NCBI RefSeq assembly: GCF_029168945.1
Contig: NC_083607.1
Span: forward strand, 41,773,257 to 41,837,256
DNA length: 64,000 nucleotides
Reading direction: 5' to 3'
Source: Cannabis sativa
Taxonomy: Eukaryota; Streptophyta; Magnoliopsida; Rosales; Cannabaceae
Positions 13,026 through 24,300 of this stretch are shown here, in pieces. The stretch's first letter is position 1, and each line of letters opens with the position of its first letter. Made by a program: the position numbers and the translations under genes. Below the pieces are notes generated by a model that saw only the letters and a list, made by a program, of their open reading frames with translations, was not told the DNA's origin and made no database searches.

Positions 13026-13753
13026 TGTTGCTTAGGGTTTTTCCCAAAATACGTGGCCACGACTACGTATGACACGTGGACCGAAAGGACACCTCACCTG
13101 AGAATTAGTTGAGACATATACAGACGAACAAGTGTAGTTTGAGAAGTGAGCCCCCAGAGAAGTACAAAAAGCATGCCTTTCCTCTCCGGGAGCTAGACAT
13201 ATGATAAAGCATCTCCGGGAGGAGGAGGACATACTCAAACAATCACCTCGCATTTAATGCATCATGGGGAAAACTTCTTGGAATGCCCATAAGAGGACAT
13301 GTCAAACAACGTAAGCCTCGTTTACGGCAACTACACGGTAATCAAAGGGGCTAGTGACGGCTCCATTACGAAGAATCACATCAATCAAGGAAGGATAAAG
13401 ATTAATCTCACCTAATCCCTAAGATACCTACAGTATAGGTTATGCATGCCTTATTTTGTACTTTTGGGAACTTGTGCTCATATATTGCTGGCACTCAAAG
13501 ACAAGTGATCCCTTCTTGAATCTTCCCTACCACTCTCTATAAATACCCCTAAACAAAATGGGAAAGGGGATCGAAAAAGGGAGAGAGAAAAACTCACCAA
13601 GAACATTCTCTGTATAAGAACTCTCACTAATAACAAAGACTTGTGGACTACGAGTCATTAATGCCCGAACCACGTAAAGATCATCTGCATTAATTATCCC
13701 TAAAGCTCTCATCATTATCTCATTTAATTGGTTGTCGAAAATCTCAGTCAACA
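13026..13753 (+). repeat. 3' LTR of a plus-strand gypsy-type element
   Basis: The 728-bp segment starts TGTTGCTTAGG and ends GTCAACA (TGTTG/CAACA inverted ends). A TATA box (TATAAATA) sits at 13538-13545, about 215 bases before the end, a normal place for the U3/R junction. The matching 5' LTR is not in the window, so the boundaries rest on the terminal dinucleotides and the adjoining PPT. Confidence 0.6.
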
Positions 13754-13754
13754 C

Positions 13755-14010
13755 TATGTTATTTATTATGTTATAGTTTCGGTTCTATTTTAATTATGAC
13801 CAATTTGAAGTACTCTGTGTTATTTATTTTTATTTATTATGTTATAGAACCGGTTCTATTTTAATTATTAGCGGTTTGAATTATTGAGTGTTACTTGTTT
13901 TTATTCATTATATTATAGAACCGGTTCTATTTTATTTTATAACCAATTTGAGTTATTTTGTGTTATTTATTTTTATTCATTATGTTATAGAACCAGTTTT
14001 ATTTATATTT
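13755..14010. repeat. 71-bp tandem repeat, four copies
   Basis: A unit containing TTATAGAACCGGTTCTATTTT occurs with TTATAG at 13771, 13842, 13913 and 13985, giving periods of 71, 71 and 72 bases. The core GAACCGGTTC is a perfect 10-bp palindrome in the two middle copies; the outer copies have drifted. Confidence 0.85.
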
Positions 14011-14054
14011 ATATATCTCATACATATACTTCTAGTGACTTTTCTAATGACTTT

Positions 14055-14190
14055 TTCAAGCGACAATGTCTTTTTCGATGACCTTTTTGACAACGATGAC
14101 TTTTTTGGTGACAATAACTTTTTTGGTGGCTTTTATGGCACAGATAACTTTTTCAACGACAGTAACTTTTTCGGCGAAACTTATTATTAG
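14055..14190 (+). repeat. Short in-frame repeat encoding Asp/Asn-Phe-Phe-Gly
   Basis: Units of about 15-21 bases of the form GATGACTTTTTTGGT / AATAACTTTTTTGGT follow each other and keep one frame open, giving DDFFGDNNFFGGFYG and DNFFNDSNFFG before a stop at 14188. An open frame from 13888 also spans the last 71-bp repeats. No known protein is recognised and no expression signal is visible; it may simply be a minisatellite whose unit is a multiple of three. Confidence 0.5.
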
Positions 14191-14409
14191 AAGTTTTATC
14201 AAATTTATTTATTGTCCTTTTTTTTTATTTCCCATGTTTTAAATTTTAATTATTTTTAATCTCATATTTTTTTTATTATTTATTTATGCTACATAAAAGT
14301 AAATTTTATTAATTTTTTCCATATTTATAAAAAAAAAATCAAACATAAAATTGCCTATTTTCAAAAAAAAAAAAAAAATACCATATGTAATCTCCACTTA
14401 CGAAAATAC

Positions 14410-14690
14410 ATAAGAGGAAATTACATGGTATACCCACTTTACTTTATTTGTTTTTATTTTTACCTTCATTTTCATATTTTGTAAGATATACCCACTTTTA
14501 AAGATGATATCCTCATTAAACCCCTTAGGTTAATGCAAATTATATGCTAGACTTAAGTAGAGAGTGAGGGTATATTGGGCAACTCACTCAAAAAGTGGGT
14601 ATATTTTAAAAAATATATAATATGAGGGTATTTTTAATTAATAGAAACAAAAAGAGGTATTCTTCAACTTATCCCAATACATAAAGGGAA
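14410..14690. mobile_element. Fold-back MITE-like element
   Basis: The segment 14461-14500 (ACCTTCATTTTCATATTTTG...TATACCCACTTTT) is the reverse complement, with a few mismatches, of 14589-14630. Weaker outer complementarity extends both ways. No target duplication could be fixed, so the ends are approximate and the superfamily is open. Confidence 0.5.
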
Positions 14691-15701
14691 ATATACATAG
14701 ATTACTAACTTTTCCCAATTTATTACATTTATACTGGCAGGCGGCATTTTTATCTTTTTTACTATGTATGTTTTTTTTTATACGGCAAGTACAAACTTTG
14801 TGGAACAAAGGTTTTTCATTTTTTTTACTTACCGGTATCTTTATAAGATTTTCCTACATCAAAATTTAAAATTTTTTGTTTTATTAGAGAAGTTGATTGG
14901 CCGTGGGATGTGACAAAAGTGACATCTTCTTTACCTTTTTTTTTAATTTAATTCTTTATTATTTTTTTAATATTTAATAATTATTATATAAATCCCATTT
15001 TCCAATATCTTACTACTCATCTTCTTATTCTATTTTTTTTCCAACCAAAAACTTCTCCAACGCTTCAAGGGCTTCACTTAAATCCTTGTTCTCTCCTTCT
15101 ATTTCTGCTTGATTGGAAGTTAGAAGAGGGATTTGGATTGTTTGGCTCTCTGTTTTCACATGAGGCTAGGCGATGAGTTAGAGCTTTAGTTAAGGTCAAG
15201 GATTGAGTATATTATATATTATATAGATATATAGTTGTTTTGGAGCATAAATGGCTACAACCCAGTTGAGATCTTGAAGCTATTTTTCGAAAGTGGGAGT
15301 TGAGAAACGACAAAGGTGGCAAATCAAATCATGATATATAATTATATCATCGTGAGTGTAATATATTTATATTACATGATGCCTTACGTGTGACCTTCTT
15401 CTTACACATATATTTATTTTTGTTTAATATTTTTCATCAACATAAACAATCTTAAACTTAACTTCAAGACTTTGGAATCTATTTTGTAAAGTCTCCCAAG
15501 TTTGATAAGGTTTTTTTTCAATTGATCTTGTGTTGTTTTAAGGTTTTTTTCAAGTTGATTATATTTTCCATTTCTCTTTTCTTTCTTTTTTTTTTTTTTT
15601 TTGCATGTTTTTTTTTTTTGTTAGTCCTCCTATTTTGTGGTTTTCTGTTTGTTTGACTCTGTGTTTTGTTGTTGTGTTGGCTTTGTTTTGTTAACTCTTA
15701 G
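14691..15701. other. Intergenic AT-rich stretch, no supported gene
   Basis: Contains long T runs (14770, 14940, 15585-15620). The minus strand at about 15120-15035 is open and reads a charged helix-like piece (NQAEIEGENKDLSEALEALE), but it is too short and isolated to call a gene. Confidence 0.4.
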
Positions 15702-15779
15702 GGAAAGGGTAAATTCCTAGTGGAGATTGTTCAATCAATTGATCTGTTTGAGAACATAATTGGGAAAAAGGTTGTTAAG
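15702..15779 (+). pseudogene. Exon-like 26-codon segment of unknown origin
   Basis: Between a consensus acceptor (CTCTTAG at 15701) and a donor (AAG|GTGTGTG at 15780) lie exactly 26 open codons, reading GKGKFLVEIVQSIDLFENII then GKKVVK. Codon use looks protein-like against a T-rich background. The product is not recognised and neighbouring exons are uncertain; it may belong to a captured gene fragment in the Mutator-like relic to the right. Confidence 0.4.
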
Positions 15780-15809
15780 GTGTGTGATTTCATTATTTTA
15801 GTTCTAATG

Positions 15810-16070
15810 TTTTTTATGCTTGTTTTTTATATTTTTTATTTTTCTTGTGTTGTTTTAGTTTTGTTTTAGTAGTATTTTCTTATGTTTTTTTATAGGATTG
15901 GGAATCCAAGTACACCCGATCGGAATACTACCATTCCAGAATTTTTTTATGCTTGTTTTTATGTTCTTTATTTTTTTTTTTTTTGTGTGTTGTTTTAGTA
16001 GTGTTTTCTTATGTTTTTTATAGGATTGAAAATCCAAGTACACCCGGTCGGAATACTACCATTCCAGAGT
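15810..16070. repeat. Direct duplication of about 128 bp
   Basis: The block ending GATTGGGAATCCAAGTACAC...CTACCATTCCAGA (15895-15940) recurs 128 bases to the right (about 16023-16067) with a few changes, including the T-rich stretch and TTTTTATAG before it. A possible splice acceptor precedes both copies. The plus strand after the second copy stays open (YYSVIEDIKKILTETQLNMF), weakly resembling a plant DUF1985-type segment. Confidence 0.55.
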
Positions 16071-16140
16071 TATAAACTCTGGTTATTACTCTGTTATTGA
16101 AGATATTAAAAAAATTCTTACTGAAACCCAATTAAATATG

Positions 16141-16329
16141 TTTTCAAAAACTGTATTGGAAGTTGTTTTTGATTGCGTAATAGCTGTAAACTTTCTTCAG
16201 TGTTTCCTTGTCTTTGTATGCCTGACCTTTTTCAACTTCTGGTTGGTGTTTGTCTGTTATTAGCTTCGCGTTGTTGATGTCGATTTCTGGATCTAGTTTT
16301 TCACTGTTGTTTTCAAGTTTTTCTACCAT
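16141..16329 (-). pseudogene. Mutator-like transposase N-terminal fragment
   Basis: The minus-strand frame ends KGQAYKDKETLKKVYSYYAI then KNNFQYSF. This closely matches the N-terminal domain pattern of plant MuDR/MULE transposases (G-x-F/Y-x-D/N-K-x-x-L...YAI-K-N-x-F-x-Y). Only about 60 residues remain, with no catalytic DDE part nearby, so it is a truncated relic. Its orientation is opposite to the possible DUF1985-like reading that overlaps its end. Confidence 0.6.
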
Positions 16330-16920
16330 TTTTTTAGCAACCAGTTTTGCATAGTCAACTATGTCAAATTTGTCGTTTTCAAATTCTCTTGTTTTTTACT
16401 CTCCTTCTTCTAATTGGTGTTCCAATGTGTATGATTCTGTTGTTGTTGTGTTATTTTCAAGTATTGTTGTGTTGTTTTCGAGCATTGTCACATTCTCTTG
16501 AAATAAATATGTTCTTTTCCCATTGTCCATTGCTCTTTATGAGAACTGGTATAGATTCCATGTCCTATCATTTTTTACAATATTTCATTTACGTGGCATT
16601 TTTTCATATTAAAACAAGAGTAAAATAACACTACAAAACAGTAATTTGTTGTTGATTTAGTAATTTTTTCTCTTTGCTAGATTTTATGGTTTTTTTCTGG
16701 TGTTTTTATGATTCCAGTGTTGATTTGTCCGTCCCCTACCACGAAGAAGAGAATCTGTTTGTGTTTTATTACTGTTTACAGTATAAAAGTAAATATATTT
16801 GGCCATGGACGGTATAAAAGAAATAAAAATGGGCTTGGACAGTAAAAATATAAAGTTTGCCATGTCCTAGTATTTTTTAAAACATTTAGTAAAAAAACAG
16901 TATTTTTGTAAGTTTCTCTT
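16330..16920. other. Intergenic stretch upstream of UTP18
   Basis: T-rich sequence with short open frames and no recognisable product. Nothing further could be supported. Confidence 0.4.
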
Positions 16921-16942
16921 CATAAATTCGGTAATTATTGAC

Positions 16943-16980
16943 GGGCCCAATATTTCCTAGGCCCAAATTAGAAGCCCTAG
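16943..16980 (+). promoter_or_regulatory. UTP18: UTP18 promoter: paired site II (GGCCCA) elements and a telo-box-like motif
   Basis: GGGCCCA (16943-16949) and GGCCCA (16960-16965) are two site II elements (TGGGCC on the minus strand), followed by AAGCCCTAG (16972-16980), one mismatch from an AAACCCTAG telo-box. Site II plus telo-box pairs are well known in plant promoters of ribosomal-protein and ribosome-biogenesis genes, which fits the function of UTP18. The motifs lie about 370 bases before the ATG, near the expected transcription start. Confidence 0.65.
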
Positions 16981-17107
16981 TTAGCTAACTCGAAGCTCTC
17001 TTTCATGGAGGGTTTAACACTTAGCCGCACCTCTGACTAAAATCTTTCACTTCTCTCTCTCTGTCTTTCTCATTCTGCCGCCCACCGAGGATCGCTTCTA
17101 ACTCTAG

Positions 17108-17313
17108 GTATGTTCTCCGTCTTACTCTTTATCTCGCACACTTTTATGTTTGGTATTTGAACTTGATTTTCGTTTCTCTCATTCTCCTTAGCCTAGAATC
17201 CTCGTTTGGTTTGTATTTTTCTTTTCAATAGTTGATTGTTTGCAATTATATATGTGCGAATGTCATGATCATATGTAGAGAAGTTCTTGATTCAACGACT
17301 TTTGTTTTGCCAG
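17108..17313 (+). other. UTP18: 5' UTR intron of UTP18
   Basis: A consensus donor (CTAG|GTATGT at 17108) and a T-rich acceptor (TTTGTTTTGCCAG ending at 17313) bracket a 206-bp intron ending two bases before the chosen ATG. The open frame that starts at 17232 lies inside this intron, so its extra N-terminal residues are not expected in the protein. Confidence 0.75.
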
Positions 17314-17315
17314 AG

Positions 17316-19001
17316 ATGAGTTTAATATCTCAAAATGTTGTCCGTAAGGCTAAGAGGGAGAAGAATGACCCACCTTTGTATCCTGAAGAGGGAGAAGACG
17401 ATAAAAATGGTAAAGAATCTAACAAGGATACTATGAAGATCAAAAAGAGAAAAAAAACACTGAAGGAGGAGGATGATGAGAAAGTGGTAGTTGAGCAGGA
17501 AAGGGAGATGAAGAAGCTTGAGAATGTTTTGTTTGGATCACTTCATTCGTCAGCTGAATTTGGGAAGGACGATGAGTTTGACAAAGGGTCTGCTTTGTAC
17601 TTTGTGGACCGCTCTGCGAATAATGCCCTCACTGTTTGTGACGATGGTGATGATGTATTGGCAGAAACTTCTGATGAGGAGGAAGATTTGAAGGTAAGGA
17701 AACCTGTTTGGGTTGATGAGGAAGAGCAGAGGGCCAAGATTAATATTGCTAAAGTTAACAGATTAAGGAAGCTGAGAAAGGAAGAGGATGAGAGTGTAAT
17801 TTCTGGTTCAGAATATGTCTCGAGATTGAGGGCTCAACATGCTAAGCTTAACCCGGGCACAGAATGGGCTCAACTTGATAGGAAAGCAAGGGGTGATGGG
17901 TACTCCTCCGACGATGAGTCGTTGGATGAAGAACATCAGGCAGTACTAGCCCGTGGTTACAAGGATGTTGAAGGTGTTGATGATATCCTCAGAAGAAATG
18001 AGGATGTTGTTGTGAGAAGCAGTGCGAAATTGTTGCCTGGACTTCTTGAATTTTCAAGACTTGTAGACGCAAATGCACAGGAGCCATCTAAGGGTCCTAT
18101 ACATTCTGTGCAGTTTCACAGAAATGCTCAGCTGTTACTTACTGCTGGATTAGATCGAAGGCTTAGATTTTTTCAAATTGATGGCAAAAGAAATACTAAA
18201 ATTCAAAGCATCTTTCTTGAAGATTGCCCAATTCGGAAAGCTTCTTTCACGCCTGATGGTTCTCAGGTGATAATAGCAGGCAGAAGAAAGTTCTTCTATA
18301 CCATGGATTTAGTGAAAGCAAAAGTTGATAAGATAGGCCCACTGGTTGGTAGAGAAGAAAAAAGCTTGGAGTTCTTCGAGGTTTCTCCCGATTCTAGCAC
18401 AATTGCATTTGTTGGCAATGAAGGTTATATCTTGTTGGTTTCATCTAAATCAAAAGAGTTGATTGGTACACTAAAGATGAATGGAACGGTTCGTTCTTTA
18501 GCTTTTGCGGATGATGGGAGGCAGTTACTGAGTTCTGGAGGGGATGGACAGGTTTATCACTGGGATCTAAGAACAAGAACTTGCTTACACAAGGCCATTG
18601 ATGAAGGTTGCCTAAATGGTACATCTCTATGTACATCTCCAAATGGATCAATGTTTGCAGCTGGTTCAGACAGCGGTATAGTGAATATTTACAACAGAGA
18701 TGAGTACTTGGGGGGGAAAAGAAAGCCTATGAAAACCATTGAGAATCTAACCACCAAAGTAGATTTTATGAAGTTCAACAATGATGCTCAAATATTGGCT
18801 ATTTCTTCAAGCATGAAGAAGAACAGCTTAAAGTTGGTGCATGTTCCTTCATTTACTGTATTTTCAAACTGGCCTCCGCTGAATAGGAACCTACAGTATC
18901 CCCTGTGCTTGGATTTCAGTCCTGGAGGAGGGTTCATGGCCATGGGAAATGCTGCTGGGAAAGTGTTGTTATACAAATTGCATCATTATAATCACGCCTA
19001 G
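17316..19001 (+). CDS. UTP18: U3 snoRNP / SSU processome WD40 protein UTP18
   Basis: This single uninterrupted coding exon encodes 561 residues beginning MSLISQNVVRKAKREK. UTP18 is part of the U3 snoRNA-containing SSU processome in the nucleolus and is needed for early 18S pre-rRNA cleavage. Residues 1-90 are rich in Lys/Glu, with a basic run KIKKRKK suitable for nuclear entry. An acidic stretch (ETSDEEEDL) lies near residue 120, and residues 260-561 form WD40-type blades, for example GPIHSVQFHRNAQLLLTAG, MNGTVRSLAFADDGRQLLSS and GGDGQVYHWDLRT. The length fits plant UTP18 (about 550). The ATG at 17316 is chosen because it follows the splice acceptor and matches the family's N-terminus. Confidence 0.93.
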   Translation: MSLISQNVVRKAKREKNDPPLYPEEGEDDKNGKESNKDTMKIKKRKKTLKEEDDEKVVVEQEREMKKLENVLFGSLHSSAEFGKDDEFDKGSALYFVDRSANNALTVCDDGDDVLAETSDEEEDLKVRKPVWVDEEEQRAKINIAKVNRLRKLRKEEDESVISGSEYVSRLRAQHAKLNPGTEWAQLDRKARGDGYSSDDESLDEEHQAVLARGYKDVEGVDDILRRNEDVVVRSSAKLLPGLLEFSRLVDANAQEPSKGPIHSVQFHRNAQLLLTAGLDRRLRFFQIDGKRNTKIQSIFLEDCPIRKASFTPDGSQVIIAGRRKFFYTMDLVKAKVDKIGPLVGREEKSLEFFEVSPDSSTIAFVGNEGYILLVSSKSKELIGTLKMNGTVRSLAFADDGRQLLSSGGDGQVYHWDLRTRTCLHKAIDEGCLNGTSLCTSPNGSMFAAGSDSGIVNIYNRDEYLGGKRKPMKTIENLTTKVDFMKFNNDAQILAISSSMKKNSLKLVHVPSFTVFSNWPPLNRNLQYPLCLDFSPGGGFMAMGNAAGKVLLYKLHHYNHA

Positions 19002-19336
19002 ATCATCGGAGACTTGTGATTTCAGCTGGGAAAGCCAAGCCATTTTGGATTGGAGAAGCAATATGATCTTATATCACCTTCCATTGGCAACAACTTTGAA
19101 ACCAAAATTTGGCTTTTCTTGATTGATGACTCCAGAGTGTCATAAAAGCCTGCATTATTTAATTACTGTTATGCATTGGAGTGGAGCACCAAATTCGGTT
19201 GCTACAGAAATTTTGTTCTGTTGAATTTATCATGTAAAACTGAGGTTTCATATTTGGGAATCTAATTGTAGTATCAGTTTTTGTTACAGAAATATTTTTC
19301 TCTTTAACCCGAATATGTTTAAAAAAGTGCAATAAA
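19002..19336 (+). other. UTP18: UTP18 3' UTR with candidate polyadenylation signal
   Basis: The sequence after the stop contains AATAAA at 19331-19336. This is the first canonical signal downstream; the true cleavage site is unknown. Confidence 0.45.
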
Positions 19337-20758
19337 CTACAAAGTAGTTTCTTATGAAATCATATATTGATTTCTGGAACATTATCTTGATTGAAATGTC
19401 ATTGTCAATACCTGTTAGGTGCTTTTGAACTTAATTTAAAATCAAATTTTCCAAAGAGCCTGCATTTTTTAGTTACTGTTTGTATTGATCCTTTACCTTT
19501 TTCTCATCCACAAATCGTTTGTGAACATAAAATGTGTAGTATTTTTACATTCCAGAAATAGACGATATTTTTCTAGATATTGAGGAACAGTTCATTTGGA
19601 ACTTCACTCTTCAATGCTCATTGCTCTAAGACATCATCTCACTATATTTGACTGACTCTTTGTTTTTGAAAATTAATTTTGTTTTCTGTTGAATAATTTT
19701 ATCCAGAAAGTTCTCACAATTGCTACTATGGACAGTACTTGGTGGAAGTTGTTGATGAAGAAAATAAGAGAAGCAAAAGGAATAATAAGTGCTATTTATG
19801 CAAATTCATATAATGTTGACAAAATACAGAGTATGGTGGGCTAATGAAATGATATTATAATGTAAATTTGTGTAAAAGCTTGAAACGTTGAACACAACAT
19901 ACCTTATGACACGTAAAAATCACAAAATAGGTTTTCTTTTTTTTTTTTTTTTTTTTTTGAAAAAACAAAATAGATTGTAAGAGTGTTTACAGATTAATTT
20001 AGTCGGAATTTTTCTTTTTTAAACCAAATTAAACTAATTAAATGATCAAACCAATCTACTCAAAAATAAGTTTAGTTTAAAACCATAATTTGTATATTCA
20101 AATTTTTTAACAATAATTGTTCATTTTTTAGTTATTTTATTAACTTTTATGTTATAAATATTTTTTTTTATAATTAATCAACATCAATATTCTACTTAAA
20201 ATTATTCTCAAATATCAATAAAATAACCAAAAAATTTTAAACGTCTAAATCCGTTTGAAATCACAAATTGCGGATTATATAAACCCCTTAGTTTGCTGAT
20301 CCAATATTTAAGCAAAAAAAACAAGACTGTTGATCCAATACTTTGCATAATTTTTATGTTTATTTTTTGATAAAGAATATATACTATTATCAACTCCCAT
20401 CGTCCATTTGAAGTTCATCTCTACAAAATAAAGATATTGTTGTTCAAATCTAAATAAATAAATAAAACAGTAGTTCCAACCTGTAGTTTTTCGTAATTTC
20501 CACGCTACAAATGTTTCATGCAGAACAATTAACAAAAATGAACAAAAAACTCCCATTCCAAAATACAATACTAAGTAGTGAAGAATCTCTACCTTTGTAC
20601 ACTCAATTTGGCTTGGTTTGGTTTGCTCTCAACATCTGTAATATATTGTACAAAACGGATAATTCGACTTTGAAAACAACCACAACAACAATTATTATTG
20701 AAGGGTGGAATGGAAATGCTGATTATTGATTGCAATCCATATCTCATCCTCACTGCAA
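19337..20758. other. Intergenic region between UTP18 and GR
   Basis: AT-rich sequence with a 23-T run near 19939-19958 and a few spurious short frames. No gene, LTR or clear inverted repeat is supported. Confidence 0.5.
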
Positions 20759-21352
20759 ATGACAGAAAGTAGGAAATATAAGCAAAAACAATATATGTAT
20801 CATGCCAATGGTATAGAACAATCTTTGATCCTCAAGAATTCCATTCCCGTATCCACTCATTGCCCCGAAGCCAAACCAGCATTCTCTTTAAAGCATTTGT
20901 GAGAATTCTAATCAAACATGGTGCATTGCCTGACATATTACATTCTGGGTGACCATTTGGAACTTTATCAGTGATTTCGATAGATGGAGACCTGTTCATG
21001 TTTTGTTACTTTAATTAGTGAATTGGAAAAGAAGCATAACTTACTATGGCAAAATGTACTATTCACTAGTATGTCAATTTCTCAGTAAGGGAAACAAAGC
21101 ATTTTATGTTAAGATTATTAAAATTTAGCCTCAATTGACAGGGGTACGAATAGTTGACTAGAACTAAGATGCATTATTGTGAAGGGCAATTATTTTGTGT
21201 TAATATCCTTAAGCACGCATTACATGCACTTTGTCAATGTCAGCCAAACAAAAGGGCAGCCTAACGAAGAAAAGAAGTTTTCAAAAGTCACCATAACAAT
21301 TTTCACACCTTTATCGAGCAGTCACTAGATTGGTTAAAAGCAAGAGCATCAT
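20759..21352 (-). other. GR2: 3' flank/UTR side of GR
   Basis: Downstream of the GR stop codon on the minus strand. No exon is visible; it probably contains the GR 3' UTR, but the polyadenylation point cannot be fixed. Confidence 0.4.
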
Positions 21353-24300
21353 CTATACCCCAGCTGCAGCTTTAGCCTCAGAATCCGTCTTTCCCTGTAC
21401 AGATTTAATTTAAATTATATATACGTGTATAGATATAAAATGACAAATCCAAACTCAAATTATAAGTATTCAAGTTATAAAATTAGGCATGGATTTGGAC
21501 ATCTTAAATCTCGCATCCTAAATTATGGTGAAGCACACTTACATGTAACAATAATCTAATATTTTTTTGTTAAAGATAACAAAGTTGGTGATGCAAAAAT
21601 ATAAAAAAGAAGAGAATAAGATTTGTCAAAAATGAACCTCAGATGGAGGACTTTTCCGAATCTTCCGTGCAGGAGTCCTCATTGTGACAAACTCTTCTGA
21701 AGCTGTTGGGTGAACACCAACTGTGGCATCAAAATCAGCTTTGGTCAAGCCAGCTTTGATAGCAATTGCGAATCCCTGGAATTTCCAAATACTTCACAAC
21801 CATAAGTACATAATTCGTAATCTTTCAAACTGAAAAGGCAGAATGAGATCTAAAGAGAATAAAACATTATTAACCTGCACAATTTCAGGTGAATCTTCTC
21901 CGCACATATGCAACCCCAGAACTTTGTTTGTCTTAGCACAGACCACAAGTTTCATGAAGACTCGGTCAGGGAGCCCTGATATAGTAGCCTTTAAGGGTCG
22001 GAAGTTTGCTGTGAAAATGTCAACATCGCCATACTGCTCTACAGCCTGCACAAGTACTAGCAATTTAAAATCAAAGGTCAATTCAAGAATTAGTGCGTCA
22101 AATAATTGTCTTACCTGTTCTTCAGTAAGACCAACTTGTCCAGTCGGTGGTTGCGAAAACACAGCAGAAGGAACAGCTCTATTCAAAATAATGATAATCA
22201 GATTTGAAGTTCCAAATGTACACATATCAAAATTTAGAATATGTATTAAAATTAGAACAAACAATGGTGAAAAATCAGCTGATAATAATAATAATAAATA
22301 ATAATACAAAATTTTATATGAATGAGAAAACTCTTCAGAGACATAGTCCACTTGCAACATATCTTTAAGGCATCAAAAAAATTATAAAATGATATGTCAC
22401 AAAAAAAGAATACCTGTAATCAGGTTTTGTTAGTTCATTCAGGAATAGTGTTTTTGCCAAGGCACCTCCCGCCATCAAAGCAACTGGAGTGAGATTTAGA
22501 CGGTCTGTAACATCTCCAACTGCCCAAATGGAAGGGACTGAAGTTCGAGAGTATTCATCAACCTAAAGAAACAAGTGAAGGAGAAAAGCATTTAAGATAC
22601 ATGATAAATTCTAGAATGCACTCCCAAAAATGGAAGTATCGATTGACTCCTTCATGTTTTTGGTATCCGGATAACTATAATTCCAATTTTTAATATGAAG
22701 ATGTACATTGTAGATTTTTAAGAAATCTTATAATTTTTTAAGAAATTCAAAAAAAAAGTTATAGTGTCAAAAAAAAAGTTTAAATTGTCCATTGCACACG
22801 TACTTGATTTATTTTATGTGTGTAAAATAGATTGTTTAAATTCTATTTTTTGTACTAATAATTATTTTGAAGTGCTCAAAAATGTACAAGATGTTTTAAA
22901 TAATTATAATGCACACTCTCATATAAAATAAGATTAGAACTATCTGGATAAAACATGAAGATGATGTATTAATACACCTATTTTTTTTAGAGTGCGTTCT
23001 AGAAGCACCCTACGATCAAAATATTTATGAATAACTATCCCTTTTGCTTAAACACTAGTTAATTTTACCTACAAAAAATAAAAATAAAAAAGGTTTATCC
23101 AACATGATAAACAAAGAGAGGTTATAAAACTTGACTATATTAAGAAAAATACCTCTATTGCTCCATTTTTGTTCATATTGACCCCAACAGCCTCCAGTCC
23201 TAAATTCTGCAATGCAATATGTTAAATTTTCTTGCATCCCATAACAGATAAGCAGTTAAGGACAGATTTAAATACTTCAGGAACTAGTATCTTTAGATAT
23301 ACTACTTGCACACAAGCCTTGACGAACAACAATTTCATGAATCTGGAGATGCCTCCAGGCACTTCAAGTAAATTAAATAAAATACATACCTTAGTATTAG
23401 GCCTGCGTCCAGTTGCAAACATAACATGTGAGAAACCTTCAATTGTTCCTTTGCTGGTTTTTAAAGACAATGTACCATCAGCGGATTTAGTGATTGCTTG
23501 GGGAGACTCCTCCGTGTGGAACTCAATTCCTCTAACAGACATTTGTTCTCCAAGAAAATCTCTGACCTACAAAATCATAATAACAAATTTCACAATCGAA
23601 AAAAAAAAAGCCCAGAAAATTCCCATCTTCATCTTTATGATATAATAAAAAAGATCATATTAAGAATGGATCACCCACCTCTTCATCAAATCCTCTCAGA
23701 ACTTTCTTCTGACGTATAAATACATGAACCTCACTATTCAAACCATTGAAGATGCCAGCAAACTCCAAGGCAATGTATCCACCACCAACGATTGCTATCT
23801 TCTCAGGCTTAGATGGCAAATCAAGGGCAGCATCTGAATCAATTGCATACTCGCTGCCAGGAATTTCAGGAATGAAGGGTCGCCCTCCAACTGAAATTAG
23901 TATATTTTTGGCCGAATATATTTTCCCATCTACATCAACTGTGTGAGGATCCACTATCTGTGTCGTTGAAACAAAATTATGTTTATGAAAAAGGAAAATA
24001 TTGAAAATCCAACTCTGCAAAGCCATAACAAGAAAGGAACAAACAGATAACTAGTCATTAAACACCCAAAGAGGATGGCTTTGTCCCACCTTTCCACGGC
24101 CTTCAATCAAAGTGACACCAGAATTCTTCAAGACATTCTTGTAAATGCCAGTGAGACGGTGCAATTCAGCATTCTTGTTTGCCATCAAGGTGCTCCAATC
24201 ATGCTTTGGCTCATTGTCATATGACCAACCAAAACCATGACTTTCTTCAAATTCGTGAGAATATTTTGAAGCATACACCAGTAGTTTCTTGGGCACACAT

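Noticed and set aside
17232..17315. N-terminal extension of the UTP18 open frame (28 extra residues)
   Set aside because: It lies in a region with a good 5' UTR intron donor and acceptor, and the UTP18 family N-terminus begins at the methionine at 17316.
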